Source of the DNA: an uncultured Alphaproteobacteria bacterium
Lineage (GTDB): Bacteria > Pseudomonadota > Alphaproteobacteria > Micavibrionales > Micavibrionaceae
Direction: 5' to 3'
Assembly: GCA_946480475.1 (NCBI GenBank)
Contig: CAMLJM010000003.1
Location: 1-64,000, forward strand
Length of the DNA stretch: 64,000 bases
The number at the start of each line of letters is the position of its first letter. Within the stretch, counting starts at the first letter, position 1. This document shows, piece after piece, positions 35,868 to 44,456 of this stretch. A model generated the notes under the pieces. It had not been told where the DNA came from. It searched no databases and worked only from the letters and a program-made list of their open reading frames with translations. Made by a program: the position numbers and the translations under genes.

Positions 35868-37196
35868 CTATATTTTACGGACAGAGAAAATTGGCTCGAT
35901 GACGGGTACGTCCATGCGTTTCTCTACATCACCGAGATTCAGCATATCCTTAATGTAAGAAAAAGCCTTATCAGCGGCATCCAGTACCTTCTTTTTCTCT
36001 GCTTCACCAAAGGCATAACTAATCGTCATGGCGCCAATCGTCAAAACCCCATTTTCTATCATCTTCTGCAGAAGCATGGTGCGTATAGCAAGGCCTCGGG
36101 TACCTTCAAAATCTTTGGCTGCTAAGTAACCCAGACAATCCTGACCTACGATGTTGAATACATCCTGCAGACCGTGTTTACTGATGAGTTGAAGCAGTTC
36201 CGTCTGTAATGCCAGCCCCATAGATTTCAGATGGTCAATGACAGGTTCGCGCTTCATTTTATCTATTGTTGCAATGGAAGCGGCTAGGGACAGGGCTTCG
36301 CCGCCGAAAGTCCCCGAGAAGAATATATCTTCCATAACCCTCATAATATCGCCGCGGCCGGTAATGGCAGAAAGCGGCATGCCATTTGCCATGGCCTTGC
36401 CGAATGCGGCAAGATCAGGCGTTATACCAAAACGGGTTTGTGCGCCGCCAATATCATAACGGAAACCTGTGACCACTTCGTCAAATATGAGCAGCGCGCC
36501 ATATTTCTTGGTGATTTCACGTACTTCTTCCAGATATCCAGGTAATGGTTTGACCGCATTCATGGGTTCCATGGTTACGGCAGCTATATCAGAACCCAAT
36601 AGTTCAAAAGCGCGTTTCATGGCGTCAATATCGTTATAGGCAACGCTTATCGTCAGATCACAAACTGCTTTGGGAACGCCGAGTTTCCTCGTTGTTGAAC
36701 CTATGAACCAGTCGTGCCAACCGTGATAGCCACAAACAATCACTTTGTCGCGTTTTGTATATGCGCGTGCCAGACGCACCGCTGCAGTTGTTGCATCGGA
36801 TCCGTTCTTGCCAAACCGCACCATGTCAGCGCATGGGATCAGATCGACAATCCGTTCAGCACATTCCATTTCCAATGTTGTGGGCATGCTCAGGCATATG
36901 CCCTTATCCAATTGCGCCTTGATGGCTGCATCCACATCGGGGTCGCAGTAACCTAATACAACCGGTGCTAGCGCCATCATGCAATCAACATATTCATTTC
37001 CATCTACATCGTAGACATGTGCGCCTTTGCCGCGTTCCATAAAGAGAGGGCCATGCTCTTTGGGCATCTGCAAATAACTTTTGCTAAACGTCTGCGTTCC
37101 CAGAGGAATTGTCTGCAGGGCACGTTCTAGAAGAAGCTGACTTTTGCTCCACCTGTTATTTATCAAATGAGGCTTGTCTTTAAGTGGCTGCGGCAT
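35868..37196 (-). CDS. class III aminotransferase (glutamate-1-semialdehyde mutase-like)
   Basis: 442-aa PLP-dependent enzyme of the GSA aminomutase / class III aminotransferase group. LLIFDEVVTGFRYDIGGAQ and TPDLAAFGKAMANGMPLSAITGR carry the active-site Asp and the PLP Lys (AFGKAMANG); YHGWHDW is also conserved. It is an extra aminotransferase besides PseC in the pathway and may aminate another position of the sugar or of a substituent. It overlaps pseC by 17 bp. Confidence 0.82.
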   Translation of the reverse strand: MPQPLKDKPHLINNRWSKSQLLLERALQTIPLGTQTFSKSYLQMPKEHGPLFMERGKGAHVYDVDGNEYVDCMMALAPVVLGYCDPDVDAAIKAQLDKGICLSMPTTLEMECAERIVDLIPCADMVRFGKNGSDATTAAVRLARAYTKRDKVIVCGYHGWHDWFIGSTTRKLGVPKAVCDLTISVAYNDIDAMKRAFELLGSDIAAVTMEPMNAVKPLPGYLEEVREITKKYGALLIFDEVVTGFRYDIGGAQTRFGITPDLAAFGKAMANGMPLSAITGRGDIMRVMEDIFFSGTFGGEALSLAASIATIDKMKREPVIDHLKSMGLALQTELLQLISKHGLQDVFNIVGQDCLGYLAAKDFEGTRGLAIRTMLLQKMIENGVLTIGAMTISYAFGEAEKKKVLDAADKAFSYIKDMLNLGDVEKRMDVPVIEPIFSVRKI

Positions 37197-38403
37197 GACG
37201 ATCAGTCCTTTCGCGCGTGATGATGGATTTTAATTCATTAATAACATATTCGACATCGTTGTCGGTCATACCGACAAATAGAGGAAGGCTCAGAACATTC
37301 TGATAGTAATTCTCAGCCCCTGGTAATGGCTTTTGCTGAGGGTATGTTTTTTGATAGTACGGATGCTGATATACGGGTATGTAATGTACTTGCGTCCCTA
37401 TTCCCCGGTTCTTTAGCTCATTCATAAGCTCTGTACGTGTGATGCCTATATTTTTGAAGTCGATAAGTACGGCATTCAGGTGAAACACAGGATCGCAGTA
37501 AGGGGAAGGCTCAATCATCCGGACGCTATTCGACAGGCCTTGGATTTTATTGCGGTATGTGGCTATGAGCCGTTTACGCTCGTTGCAGAAAAAATCCAGT
37601 TTCTTCATTTGGCTTACGGCCAGGGCGCAGTTGATATCACTGGCGCGGTAATTAAAACCCAGCACTTGCATTTCGTGGTACCAGGGTGCGGATGCCATAT
37701 CCTGATGTTCGTAATATTCTGTTTTCTTAGTTATGCCGTGCGTAACATATAAGGCAATCTTTGCTGCCAGATCGGCATGACGTGTTGTGACGGCGCCACC
37801 TTCACCCATAGCAATTGTTTTGACAGGATGGAAAGAGAAGATGGCTATATCACTGTAATGGCAGGAACCTACACGAGAGCCATCCGCGTAAGTTGTTCCC
37901 AACGCATGGCAGGCATCTTCCAATAGAAATAAATCGTTGTCCTTACAAAATTGGTACATGGATGGCATGTCTGTGCAGTGGCCATTCATGTGTACACAGA
38001 AAACGGCTTTTGCTTTCTTTCCCGTTGGTACATGGGTTAAGGCTTCTTCCACATGATTAAGCGTGGTTAGTCCGCTTAAGGGATCGCAATCTGCAAATAC
38101 AACATCGGCTCCTGTGTAACGCACAGCGTTTGCTGTGGCTGCAAAAGTCATGGCTGAAACGATAACGACATCCCCCGGCCCAATGCTCATGGCCATAGCA
38201 GCCATGTGTAAAGCGGCTGTACCACTATTGCATGCTGTCGCAAAAGGTACCCGAAAGTAATCTTTCAATGATTGTTCGAAATTCTGGACTGCAGGCCCCT
38301 GCGTTAGTGCATCGCTTTGCAGCACCTTATTCACGGCCTCTAGATCGTCCTGATCGATATACTGTCGACCGTAGCTCAGGAAGCGTGAAGGGGTTTTTGT
38401 CAA
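37180..38403 (-). CDS. pseC: UDP-4-amino-4,6-dideoxy-N-acetyl-beta-L-altrosamine transaminase
   Basis: 407-aa DegT/DnrJ/EryC1 sugar aminotransferase, second step of pseudaminic acid synthesis. LEDACHALGTTY and SFHPVKTIAMGEGG (PLP Lys) are classic PseC motifs, with GHCTDMP and LGFNYRASDINCAL. The start is TTG 38403; it overlaps the pseB stop in a TTGA junction, like the ATGA junctions elsewhere in this operon. The next in-frame ATG is 67 residues in and would delete the N-terminus. Confidence 0.88.
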   Translation of the reverse strand: MTKTPSRFLSYGRQYIDQDDLEAVNKVLQSDALTQGPAVQNFEQSLKDYFRVPFATACNSGTAALHMAAMAMSIGPGDVVIVSAMTFAATANAVRYTGADVVFADCDPLSGLTTLNHVEEALTHVPTGKKAKAVFCVHMNGHCTDMPSMYQFCKDNDLFLLEDACHALGTTYADGSRVGSCHYSDIAIFSFHPVKTIAMGEGGAVTTRHADLAAKIALYVTHGITKKTEYYEHQDMASAPWYHEMQVLGFNYRASDINCALAVSQMKKLDFFCNERKRLIATYRNKIQGLSNSVRMIEPSPYCDPVFHLNAVLIDFKNIGITRTELMNELKNRGIGTQVHYIPVYQHPYYQKTYPQQKPLPGAENYYQNVLSLPLFVGMTDNDVEYVINELKSIITRERTDRHAAAT

Positions 38404-39443
38404 TGCTTAGCCCCTGCACGCATAGAATGTGTTATGTGCTGATCGGCCTGCAAAAGATCTCTCAGTGCGTCTGTCGACAGCCAGTCTTTATTCGTGTCAC
38501 TGGCATAAGAGAAGCCTTCTGTTACAGGCTTTGCGTTCAGTTTTTTATATTGCGGATCCAGAGGATTTAAATAGCTTGGAAGAATAATATAGGTATCCTC
38601 GCATTCCAGCGTATTGCGGGAATCTTCCTCTGTGATCATGACTTCGTGCAATTTCTCGCCGGGGCGGATACCGACAATCTTCTGAGGAATATGGGGCGCT
38701 AGGGCTGTTGCGAGATCCGTGACTTTCATACTGGGGATACGGGGAACAAAAATTTCCCCCCCATGCATATTTAAAAGCGCATGCAATACCAGATCGACAC
38801 CCTGATCTAACCTGATCCAGAAACGGGTCATGCGCGCATCCGTAATAGGGAGGAACGGCGCATTTTCATCTATAAGCTTTTGAAAGAAGGGGATGACGCT
38901 GCCGCGCGAGCCCATAACATTGCCGTAACGAACAACAGAATAACGCGTTGTGTCTGTACCCGCAAAATTTTGTGCTGCGGTGAAGATTTTATCTGAAACA
39001 AGTTTCGTTGCACCATATAAATTGATGGGGGCGCAGGCTTTATCAGTAGATAGGGCCACTACGCCTTTAACATCTTTCTCGAGTGCTGCACGGGCAATAT
39101 TTTCCGCGCCGTTAATGTTGGTGCGAATGAATTCAAAAGGGTTGTATTCAGCTTTGGGGACCTGTTTAAGAGCCGCTGCATGCACGACATAGTCAACATC
39201 GTGAAAGGCCTGTTTTAATCTTTCATAGTCACGGACATCGCCCAAAAAGAAACGCAACATATCTGAATTTTCATAATTCTTGAACGCCAACTCCATTTCA
39301 TGCTGCTTCAGCTCGTCACGGGAAAAAATGATAAGGCGGCGCAGCTTGGACTGCTCCAACATTCTTCTGACAAATGCATTTCCGAAGGATCCTGTACCAC
39401 CGGTAACAAGCAGGGATTTACCCTTCAATATGTCCAAATTCAT
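38400..39443 (-). CDS. pseB: UDP-N-acetylglucosamine 4,6-dehydratase/5-epimerase
   Basis: 347-aa FlaA1/PseB-type SDR catalysing the first step of pseudaminic acid synthesis. NAD motif VTGGTGSFGNAFV, the FlaA1-specific ALKQVPKAEYNPFE segment with the active-site Lys, LSTDKACAPINLYGATK and VVRYGNVMGSRGSV. It is the first gene of the 16-gene minus-strand run, with a promoter-like sequence 35 bp upstream. Confidence 0.9.
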   Translation of the reverse strand: MNLDILKGKSLLVTGGTGSFGNAFVRRMLEQSKLRRLIIFSRDELKQHEMELAFKNYENSDMLRFFLGDVRDYERLKQAFHDVDYVVHAAALKQVPKAEYNPFEFIRTNINGAENIARAALEKDVKGVVALSTDKACAPINLYGATKLVSDKIFTAAQNFAGTDTTRYSVVRYGNVMGSRGSVIPFFQKLIDENAPFLPITDARMTRFWIRLDQGVDLVLHALLNMHGGEIFVPRIPSMKVTDLATALAPHIPQKIVGIRPGEKLHEVMITEEDSRNTLECEDTYIILPSYLNPLDPQYKKLNAKPVTEGFSYASDTNKDWLSTDALRDLLQADQHITHSMRAGAKH

Positions 39444-39476
39444 AAGATTCGCTCTGGCATTTTTAATTGATGGTGG

Positions 39477-39505
39477 ATATTACATAGAATGAAAAACTGA
39501 AGCAA
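39477..39505 (-). promoter_or_regulatory. putative sigma70 promoter of the pse operon
   Basis: Read on the minus strand, TTGCTT (39505-39500) and TAATAT (39482-39477) are separated by exactly 17 bp. The predicted start site near 39470 gives a 27-nt leader before the pseB ATG. It is the only promoter-like site I found ahead of the whole run. Confidence 0.45.
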
Positions 39506-39529
39506 TTAAATCATTTAAGGGCATATTTC

Positions 39530-40471
39530 ATGGCAAAACGCATTCTGGTAACGGGAGGTGCCGGCTTTTTGGGTTCGCATCTATGCGCACGCCTGCTGGA
39601 GCGCGGTAATGAAGTACTATGCGTCGATAATTTTTATACGGGCAGTAAAAAGAACATCCTCCACTTACAGGATAATCCCTATTTTGAACTTTTGCGCCAT
39701 AACATTACAACACCTCTGAATGTCGAGGTTGATGAAATATATAACCTAGCTTGCCCTGCAGCACCTATCCATTACCAAAAGCACCCTGTTGAAACGCTGA
39801 CCACCTGCGTCCAGGGAAGCATCAATATGCTGGACCTTGCCAAGCGCCTGAAGATCAAGATTTTCCAAGCCTCGACCAGTGAGGTGTATGGCGATCCGCA
39901 TGTACATCCTCAACCAGAATCTTACTGGGGGAATGTTAACCCGGTTGGTATCCGTTCTTGTTACGACGAAGGGAAGCGTGCTGCGGAGACGATTTTCTTC
40001 GATTACCATCGAATTTATGATTTAAGAATCAAGGTTGTGCGTATCTTCAATACATATGGACCACATATGCATACCGAAGATGGCCGTGTTGTTTCCAATT
40101 TCATCGTACAGGCTTTGCGAGGACAGGACATCACAATCTATGGCGATGGATCGCAGACGCGCTCATTCTGCTATGTCGATGACATGATTTCAGGCTTTAT
40201 CCGTATGATGGAAGATACGCCAGATAGCTTTTGCGGGCCCATGAATATTGGCAACGCCAGCGAATTCACCATGAAAGAACTGGCTGAGAAAGTCCTCTCT
40301 CTTACGGGTTCAAAGTCAAAAATTATTTATTATCCGTTGCCGTCTGATGACCCTAAGCAGCGGCAGCCGAACCTCACCCTTGCTAGAAATATGATTAACT
40401 GGAACCCCTCGACGCAACTTGATCAAGGACTTGCCAGAACTATAGAGTATTTTGAGAGCGTCCTTAAATAA
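39530..40471 (+). CDS. UDP-glucuronate decarboxylase (UDP-xylose synthase)
   Basis: 313-aa SDR of the UXS/ArnA-C family, converting UDP-glucuronate to UDP-xylose or UDP-4-keto-pentose. The [20 protein letters not shown] motif, [39 protein letters not shown] and YDEGKRAAE (the Tyr-Lys pair) are diagnostic. It starts 86 bp from the divergent pseB. GGG lies just upstream of the ATG. It leads a plus-strand operon with PhyH and methyltransferase genes. Confidence 0.88.
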   Translation: MAKRILVTGGAGFLGSHLCARLLERGNEVLCVDNFYTGSKKNILHLQDNPYFELLRHNITTPLNVEVDEIYNLACPAAPIHYQKHPVETLTTCVQGSINMLDLAKRLKIKIFQASTSEVYGDPHVHPQPESYWGNVNPVGIRSCYDEGKRAAETIFFDYHRIYDLRIKVVRIFNTYGPHMHTEDGRVVSNFIVQALRGQDITIYGDGSQTRSFCYVDDMISGFIRMMEDTPDSFCGPMNIGNASEFTMKELAEKVLSLTGSKSKIIYYPLPSDDPKQRQPNLTLARNMINWNPSTQLDQGLARTIEYFESVLK

Positions 40472-40499
40472 TTCACCGCGCAGCTTTGGGAACTATAAA

Positions 40500-41273
40500 A
40501 TGACTGTACAAGATTTCGAAGAAAAAGGTTATGCGATTATTGATACATCGCGTTTTGCCTATCCTATCAAGGCTCTGTCCCACAATTTGGCTGAATGGCT
40601 GAATGACTGCGAGTTTGGTAATATGAAATTACCACACAAATTCCCGACGCTTCTGGATCTGGTTTCCTATGTGCATGCACATGAAAAGGAAAATGAAATA
40701 ACTTCACGCATCTATCAGGTTTTACCAAGCATTCCGATGATATATGAGTTTTTAACTCAAACTTCTCTTCAGAATACCCTTCATAGTTATGGTCTTACTA
40801 AGCCAACTTTAGGGACCGTTCCTTTGATTAGGATCGATAGACCGGGGGATGAAAAATATACGACACCCTGGCATCAGGATAAGTGGTTCTCACTTTCTTC
40901 CGATCATTCGGTTGTATTGTGGGCGCCTCTTGGGGATATGGACGAAAGTATGGGATTTTTGCAAGTCATTCCCGGATCACATAAGGCAGGCATTGTAAGC
41001 TTCAAAAATCGTACTTCTGGCAGAGAACCATATGAGCCTGTTATTCCTCCGAGCGAAGAACAGTCAATTCAGGTAAAAATGAATTTTGGTGATATTCTTA
41101 TTTTTCATCAGGATCTCCTGCATAGGTCTAATATCAACCAGTCTCGTAACTGCCGTGTCAGTATGCAACTGAGATTTAATGATATGTATAAGCAGCCCTA
41201 CCCCCATACAACCTTTACGGCAAACCACAGTGAGCATGTTTTGCAAAAGCAAAAAATGTTTCTACGGGAATGA
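40500..41273 (+). CDS. PhyH-family Fe(II)/2-oxoglutarate dioxygenase
   Basis: 257-aa phytanoyl-CoA dioxygenase (PhyH) like protein. The facial triad is visible as WHQDKW (His125, Asp127) and LHRSN (His208), with a later Arg (NCRVSMQLRF) for 2-oxoglutarate. Such enzymes hydroxylate carbohydrates, lipids or natural products. Start ATG 40500 is 28 bp behind the UXS stop; the stop overlaps the methyltransferase start (ATGA). Confidence 0.82.
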   Translation: MTVQDFEEKGYAIIDTSRFAYPIKALSHNLAEWLNDCEFGNMKLPHKFPTLLDLVSYVHAHEKENEITSRIYQVLPSIPMIYEFLTQTSLQNTLHSYGLTKPTLGTVPLIRIDRPGDEKYTTPWHQDKWFSLSSDHSVVLWAPLGDMDESMGFLQVIPGSHKAGIVSFKNRTSGREPYEPVIPPSEEQSIQVKMNFGDILIFHQDLLHRSNINQSRNCRVSMQLRFNDMYKQPYPHTTFTANHSEHVLQKQKMFLRE

Positions 41274-42400
41274 GAGAAGATACGCGCGCCTATACGATCG
41301 AGTCGTGTCCGGTATGCGGAAATACCGGTATTGCGTCTTGTTTCACTCGTTCAGAATACGCACAACAGAAGAAGGATATATTTAAATTCCTGTTTCATGA
41401 TTGTATGTGTAATCGATGTGGTTTCGTGTTTACGAAAGTTCGACCATCAGAAGACTATCTGTCTGATTATTATGCCCAATACCTAGAGAATTTGTCGGAA
41501 GTTTCAGAACTGGAAATTGAAGAGAGGCTCGGGTTTCTTACAGCGGCCATTTACACTGGTATGAGGATTCTCGAAATTGGCGGTGGCCACAGCGCTTTTT
41601 CGGATGAATTGCGCCTAAGGGGAGCGCAAGTTCTAAATTATGATTTGTCGATTAATGGCGGTTTAGACATCTCCCGTCAGAGGGATCTTGACCTTATATG
41701 CTCTTATTATGTGGGTGAACATGTGAACCATATCAATGAATGGATTGATATGCAGCACTTAATGCTCAGGAATGGCGGGTTGCTGTTGATTGAGGTTCCT
41801 AATTTCAAGGACTTTCCAGTTGAATCGATGAACAATGAGCATATTAATCACTTCTCCATGTATAATTTAGAGCTCCTTCTCCATTTACATGGTTTTAGAG
41901 TCATCAAGTCTCAAGAAAATAGTGCGGGTCGTTATTTTGGAATGACTATTTTAGCCCAGAAAGAAGAAGCCTTATTAGAAGGGCACTATTCTCAGGATAA
42001 TTACAAGAGAACTGTTAACCTTGACGATATTAAGGCCGGGTTGCACAAAGTTGAGGTTTATAATGAGAAATTAAACGATTGTGCTGATTGGTTACGTGCT
42101 CGCGTTAAAGAGAATCTGCAAGTAGCAATCTGGCCTTCTAATGAATTAACAACATCGGTTTTATCCCGCCTTAATAAAGAGGAGAGGGACAGGATTAGCC
42201 TATTTGATATAGATAGTAGGAAGGAAGGGATGACATGGTTCGATTGCTCACGACCTGTATTAATACCCACTCGAGAAACGATTTCAAGCTGTCAGGCTTT
42301 TTGCGTATTATCTCCGACCTATGAACGTGAAATAGCTAACGATATTATACGCATGCATCGTGATCAGCCGCTTATTTATAAATTCTTCGATGTCGCATAA
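41270..42400 (+). CDS. C-methyltransferase-like protein with N-terminal zinc ribbon
   Basis: 376-aa protein with an N-terminal zinc-binding region (CPVCG and CNRCG, residues ~14-50), a SAM domain (RILEIGGGHSAFS) and a C-terminal Rossmann-like domain (VAIWPSNELTTS). This layout is that of the sugar C-methyltransferase family (TylCIII/Methyltransf_13-14 type). It is coupled to the PhyH gene and converges with the glycosyltransferase-like gene 18 bp away. The substrate is probably a keto-sugar. Confidence 0.8.
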   Translation: MREDTRAYTIESCPVCGNTGIASCFTRSEYAQQKKDIFKFLFHDCMCNRCGFVFTKVRPSEDYLSDYYAQYLENLSEVSELEIEERLGFLTAAIYTGMRILEIGGGHSAFSDELRLRGAQVLNYDLSINGGLDISRQRDLDLICSYYVGEHVNHINEWIDMQHLMLRNGGLLLIEVPNFKDFPVESMNNEHINHFSMYNLELLLHLHGFRVIKSQENSAGRYFGMTILAQKEEALLEGHYSQDNYKRTVNLDDIKAGLHKVEVYNEKLNDCADWLRARVKENLQVAIWPSNELTTSVLSRLNKEERDRISLFDIDSRKEGMTWFDCSRPVLIPTRETISSCQAFCVLSPTYEREIANDIIRMHRDQPLIYKFFDVA

Positions 42401-42417
42401 ATTATGAATAGTTTTCA

Positions 42418-43512
42418 CTACTTAATTATCCCTACGAAGTGTTCACAGAATAATCGTGGTGCGTCTGAACCTGTGAGGTAAGTGCGATAGATATTCTGCC
42501 CTTCTTGGGCAATTTCTTGCCTTATGGCAGTGTTTTTTAATAAGTCTCGAAGAACTTCTCTAATATCATCCATATCCCAGGAGAAGGCCGCGTAAGTCTT
42601 GTTCTTTTGATAGAAGTTCGGCCAGGTTTCCAAGAAGTCCATATCCGGCTTTAGTAGTGTTCCACCGCAAATAAAGGTCTCAAAATCCTTTAAAGTAATT
42701 TCGCCATACCCAAACGGCGATAATACTATTTTACTGCGTCGCATTTCGTGAAAATACTGAGAACGGTTCAGCTTTCTTGTCGGTATGTCAAAGAAGCCAC
42801 TCATGGCCTCTTTTAGCTTCAGTCTCTGGAACCTTAGAGTTTCCTGAGGATAGGAAAGTCCGAATCTATAGCTGATATCTATATTTCTTTTACGATCTGG
42901 TGATGACCAATAAAGTGGTTCTTGTAAGAAAACTGATAGTTTTGTTCTTTCATAGAGAGATAATAACCAAGGGCCTGGCAGGCTGTAATTTGCCAAGCCC
43001 GAGTTCCACCCAATTCTTAGCTTAGATAGTTCCTGCTGATTGGAAATAGGTTGAGACCAGATGTCTTCATTATTACGAACGCCGTATTTCCGATGGTAGT
43101 AATCAGAATGGGGTCTGTGTTCGTATAAGGGCTGCGCGTAGACACTTCTGTCTTTGGCCAGTTGACTCTTGAGGTACGTATCTACATAAGGCAGTACATA
43201 AGGCACGACCCAGCCCGTACTGTCATTCAAATCGACAAATATGGACTTACCAGCCTGACTATAGTCTTCAGCAAAGTGCGATACGGCTTCCTGGCGGCGT
43301 TCTGATGCCCAGTAAGGTTTATAGAATTTGCTATCAACCATAAGAACATCGCACTGATTTAGTTCTGGCCTTCGTTCCGTGAAGAAAACCAGGGTTACAT
43401 CGTAATCCGCTGCCAGAATTTTCCTATACCGCAGCAGGGGCATGAGGAAAGCCCTGCCATTTGAGGAATGAAATCCTTCAGTTAAAATATGGACGGTTGT
43501 TTTAGATGGCAT
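42418..43512 (-). CDS. probable glycosyltransferase (exostosin/GT1-like)
   Basis: 364-aa protein I identify only by fold: an N-terminal domain with VHILTEGFHSSNGRAFLMPLL, RYRKILAADYDVTLVFFTERRPEL and a C-terminal KIVLSPFGYGEITLKDFETFICGGTLLKP segment, which is typical of CgeB/exostosin-like sugar transferases. No DXD was found. It is alone on the minus strand between two plus-strand genes and probably belongs to the O-chain/capsule locus. Confidence 0.65.
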   Translation of the reverse strand: MPSKTTVHILTEGFHSSNGRAFLMPLLRYRKILAADYDVTLVFFTERRPELNQCDVLMVDSKFYKPYWASERRQEAVSHFAEDYSQAGKSIFVDLNDSTGWVVPYVLPYVDTYLKSQLAKDRSVYAQPLYEHRPHSDYYHRKYGVRNNEDIWSQPISNQQELSKLRIGWNSGLANYSLPGPWLLSLYERTKLSVFLQEPLYWSSPDRKRNIDISYRFGLSYPQETLRFQRLKLKEAMSGFFDIPTRKLNRSQYFHEMRRSKIVLSPFGYGEITLKDFETFICGGTLLKPDMDFLETWPNFYQKNKTYAAFSWDMDDIREVLRDLLKNTAIRQEIAQEGQNIYRTYLTGSDAPRLFCEHFVGIIK

Positions 43513-43520
43513 CTTAATAT

Positions 43521-43549
43521 TTGAGCGATTTACGAAAACACACTATAAC
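43521..43549 (+). promoter_or_regulatory. putative sigma70 promoter
   Basis: TTGAGC (43521-43526) and TATAAC (43544-43549) are 17 bp apart on the plus strand, giving a start near 43556 and a leader of about 46 nt to the ATG at 43602. AAAGGA lies before that ATG. Confidence 0.42.
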
Positions 43550-43601
43550 ACCATAAAGATATAGATATTTCCAGGCTACTTAAGAAAAGGATATTTGAAT
43601 A

Positions 43602-44456
43602 ATGCCACCAGCCAATAAGCGCACCGTGAGCGTACGCCCGGAACATGACCCCTTGTTGTCACGTTCATGGCGTTACTTTCGTTACGGCGTCAGTTATTTG
43701 CGCTATGCCAATCAGCCGATTATCTGGCCTGCGATTTACCGCAAGGTAACAAGTAAAATAAGTGGGCGCATTCCCGGCCCGCAGGAATTGCGTCGTATGC
43801 TCGAGGCAGGCGAGGCCTGGTGTAAGCCACGTATCATTTCCACACGTGAAGGCCTGCATAAACTGGGCATCGCCGATATGCTGAATGTGCGGGAGAAATA
43901 TGCCGATATATTCCTAGCCTCTAAGGAGCGTGCCGGGAATATACCTGTATGGATGGGCGGCGGCAGCAATCTTGATCTTCTTTACACGATCTGCCAAGCC
44001 AGACAACCTCGTATGATTGTAGAAACAGGCGTTGCTCATGGTTGGTCCTCATTGGCATTCCTGCTTTATCTCAAGGAGCAGGGCAATGGCGCTCTTCATA
44101 GCGTTGATCTGCCTTTATTGGAACTGCATAATGATCGTTATGTGGGTGTGGCAGTTCCGAATGATCTTAAAAGTGCCTGGCATCTTTATCGTATGGCCGA
44201 TAGAGAAGGCTTGCCGCGCATCATTAAATCCCATCCCCAGATTGATCTTGCATATTACGATTCTGATAAGAGTGAGGATGGGCGTGCTTTTGCCTATAAT
44301 CTTCTTTGGAACGCGTTACGTCCGGGTGGCGTCCTGATATCTGATGATATCTCTGACAATATGGCTTTTGCGCAGTTCTGTGAAGAAAACAATGTCGATC
44401 CTATTGTTGTTGCGGAGCCTGGATGCAATCCGCAGGGGATATTGATTAAACCTTAG
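43602..44456 (+). CDS. cephalosporin-hydroxylase-like class I methyltransferase
   Basis: 284-aa SAM-fold protein (Methyltransf_24 / CmcI-like group). The SAM motif is MIVETGVAHGWSSLAFLLYL, followed by HSVDLPLLE, a DLAYYDSDKSEDG segment and PGGVLISDD. The first ~50 residues are basic. Sugar O-methylation is plausible. It overlaps the convergent GT4 gene by 4 bp at the stops. Confidence 0.72.
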   Translation: MPPANKRTVSVRPEHDPLLSRSWRYFRYGVSYLRYANQPIIWPAIYRKVTSKISGRIPGPQELRRMLEAGEAWCKPRIISTREGLHKLGIADMLNVREKYADIFLASKERAGNIPVWMGGGSNLDLLYTICQARQPRMIVETGVAHGWSSLAFLLYLKEQGNGALHSVDLPLLELHNDRYVGVAVPNDLKSAWHLYRMADREGLPRIIKSHPQIDLAYYDSDKSEDGRAFAYNLLWNALRPGGVLISDDISDNMAFAQFCEENNVDPIVVAEPGCNPQGILIKP

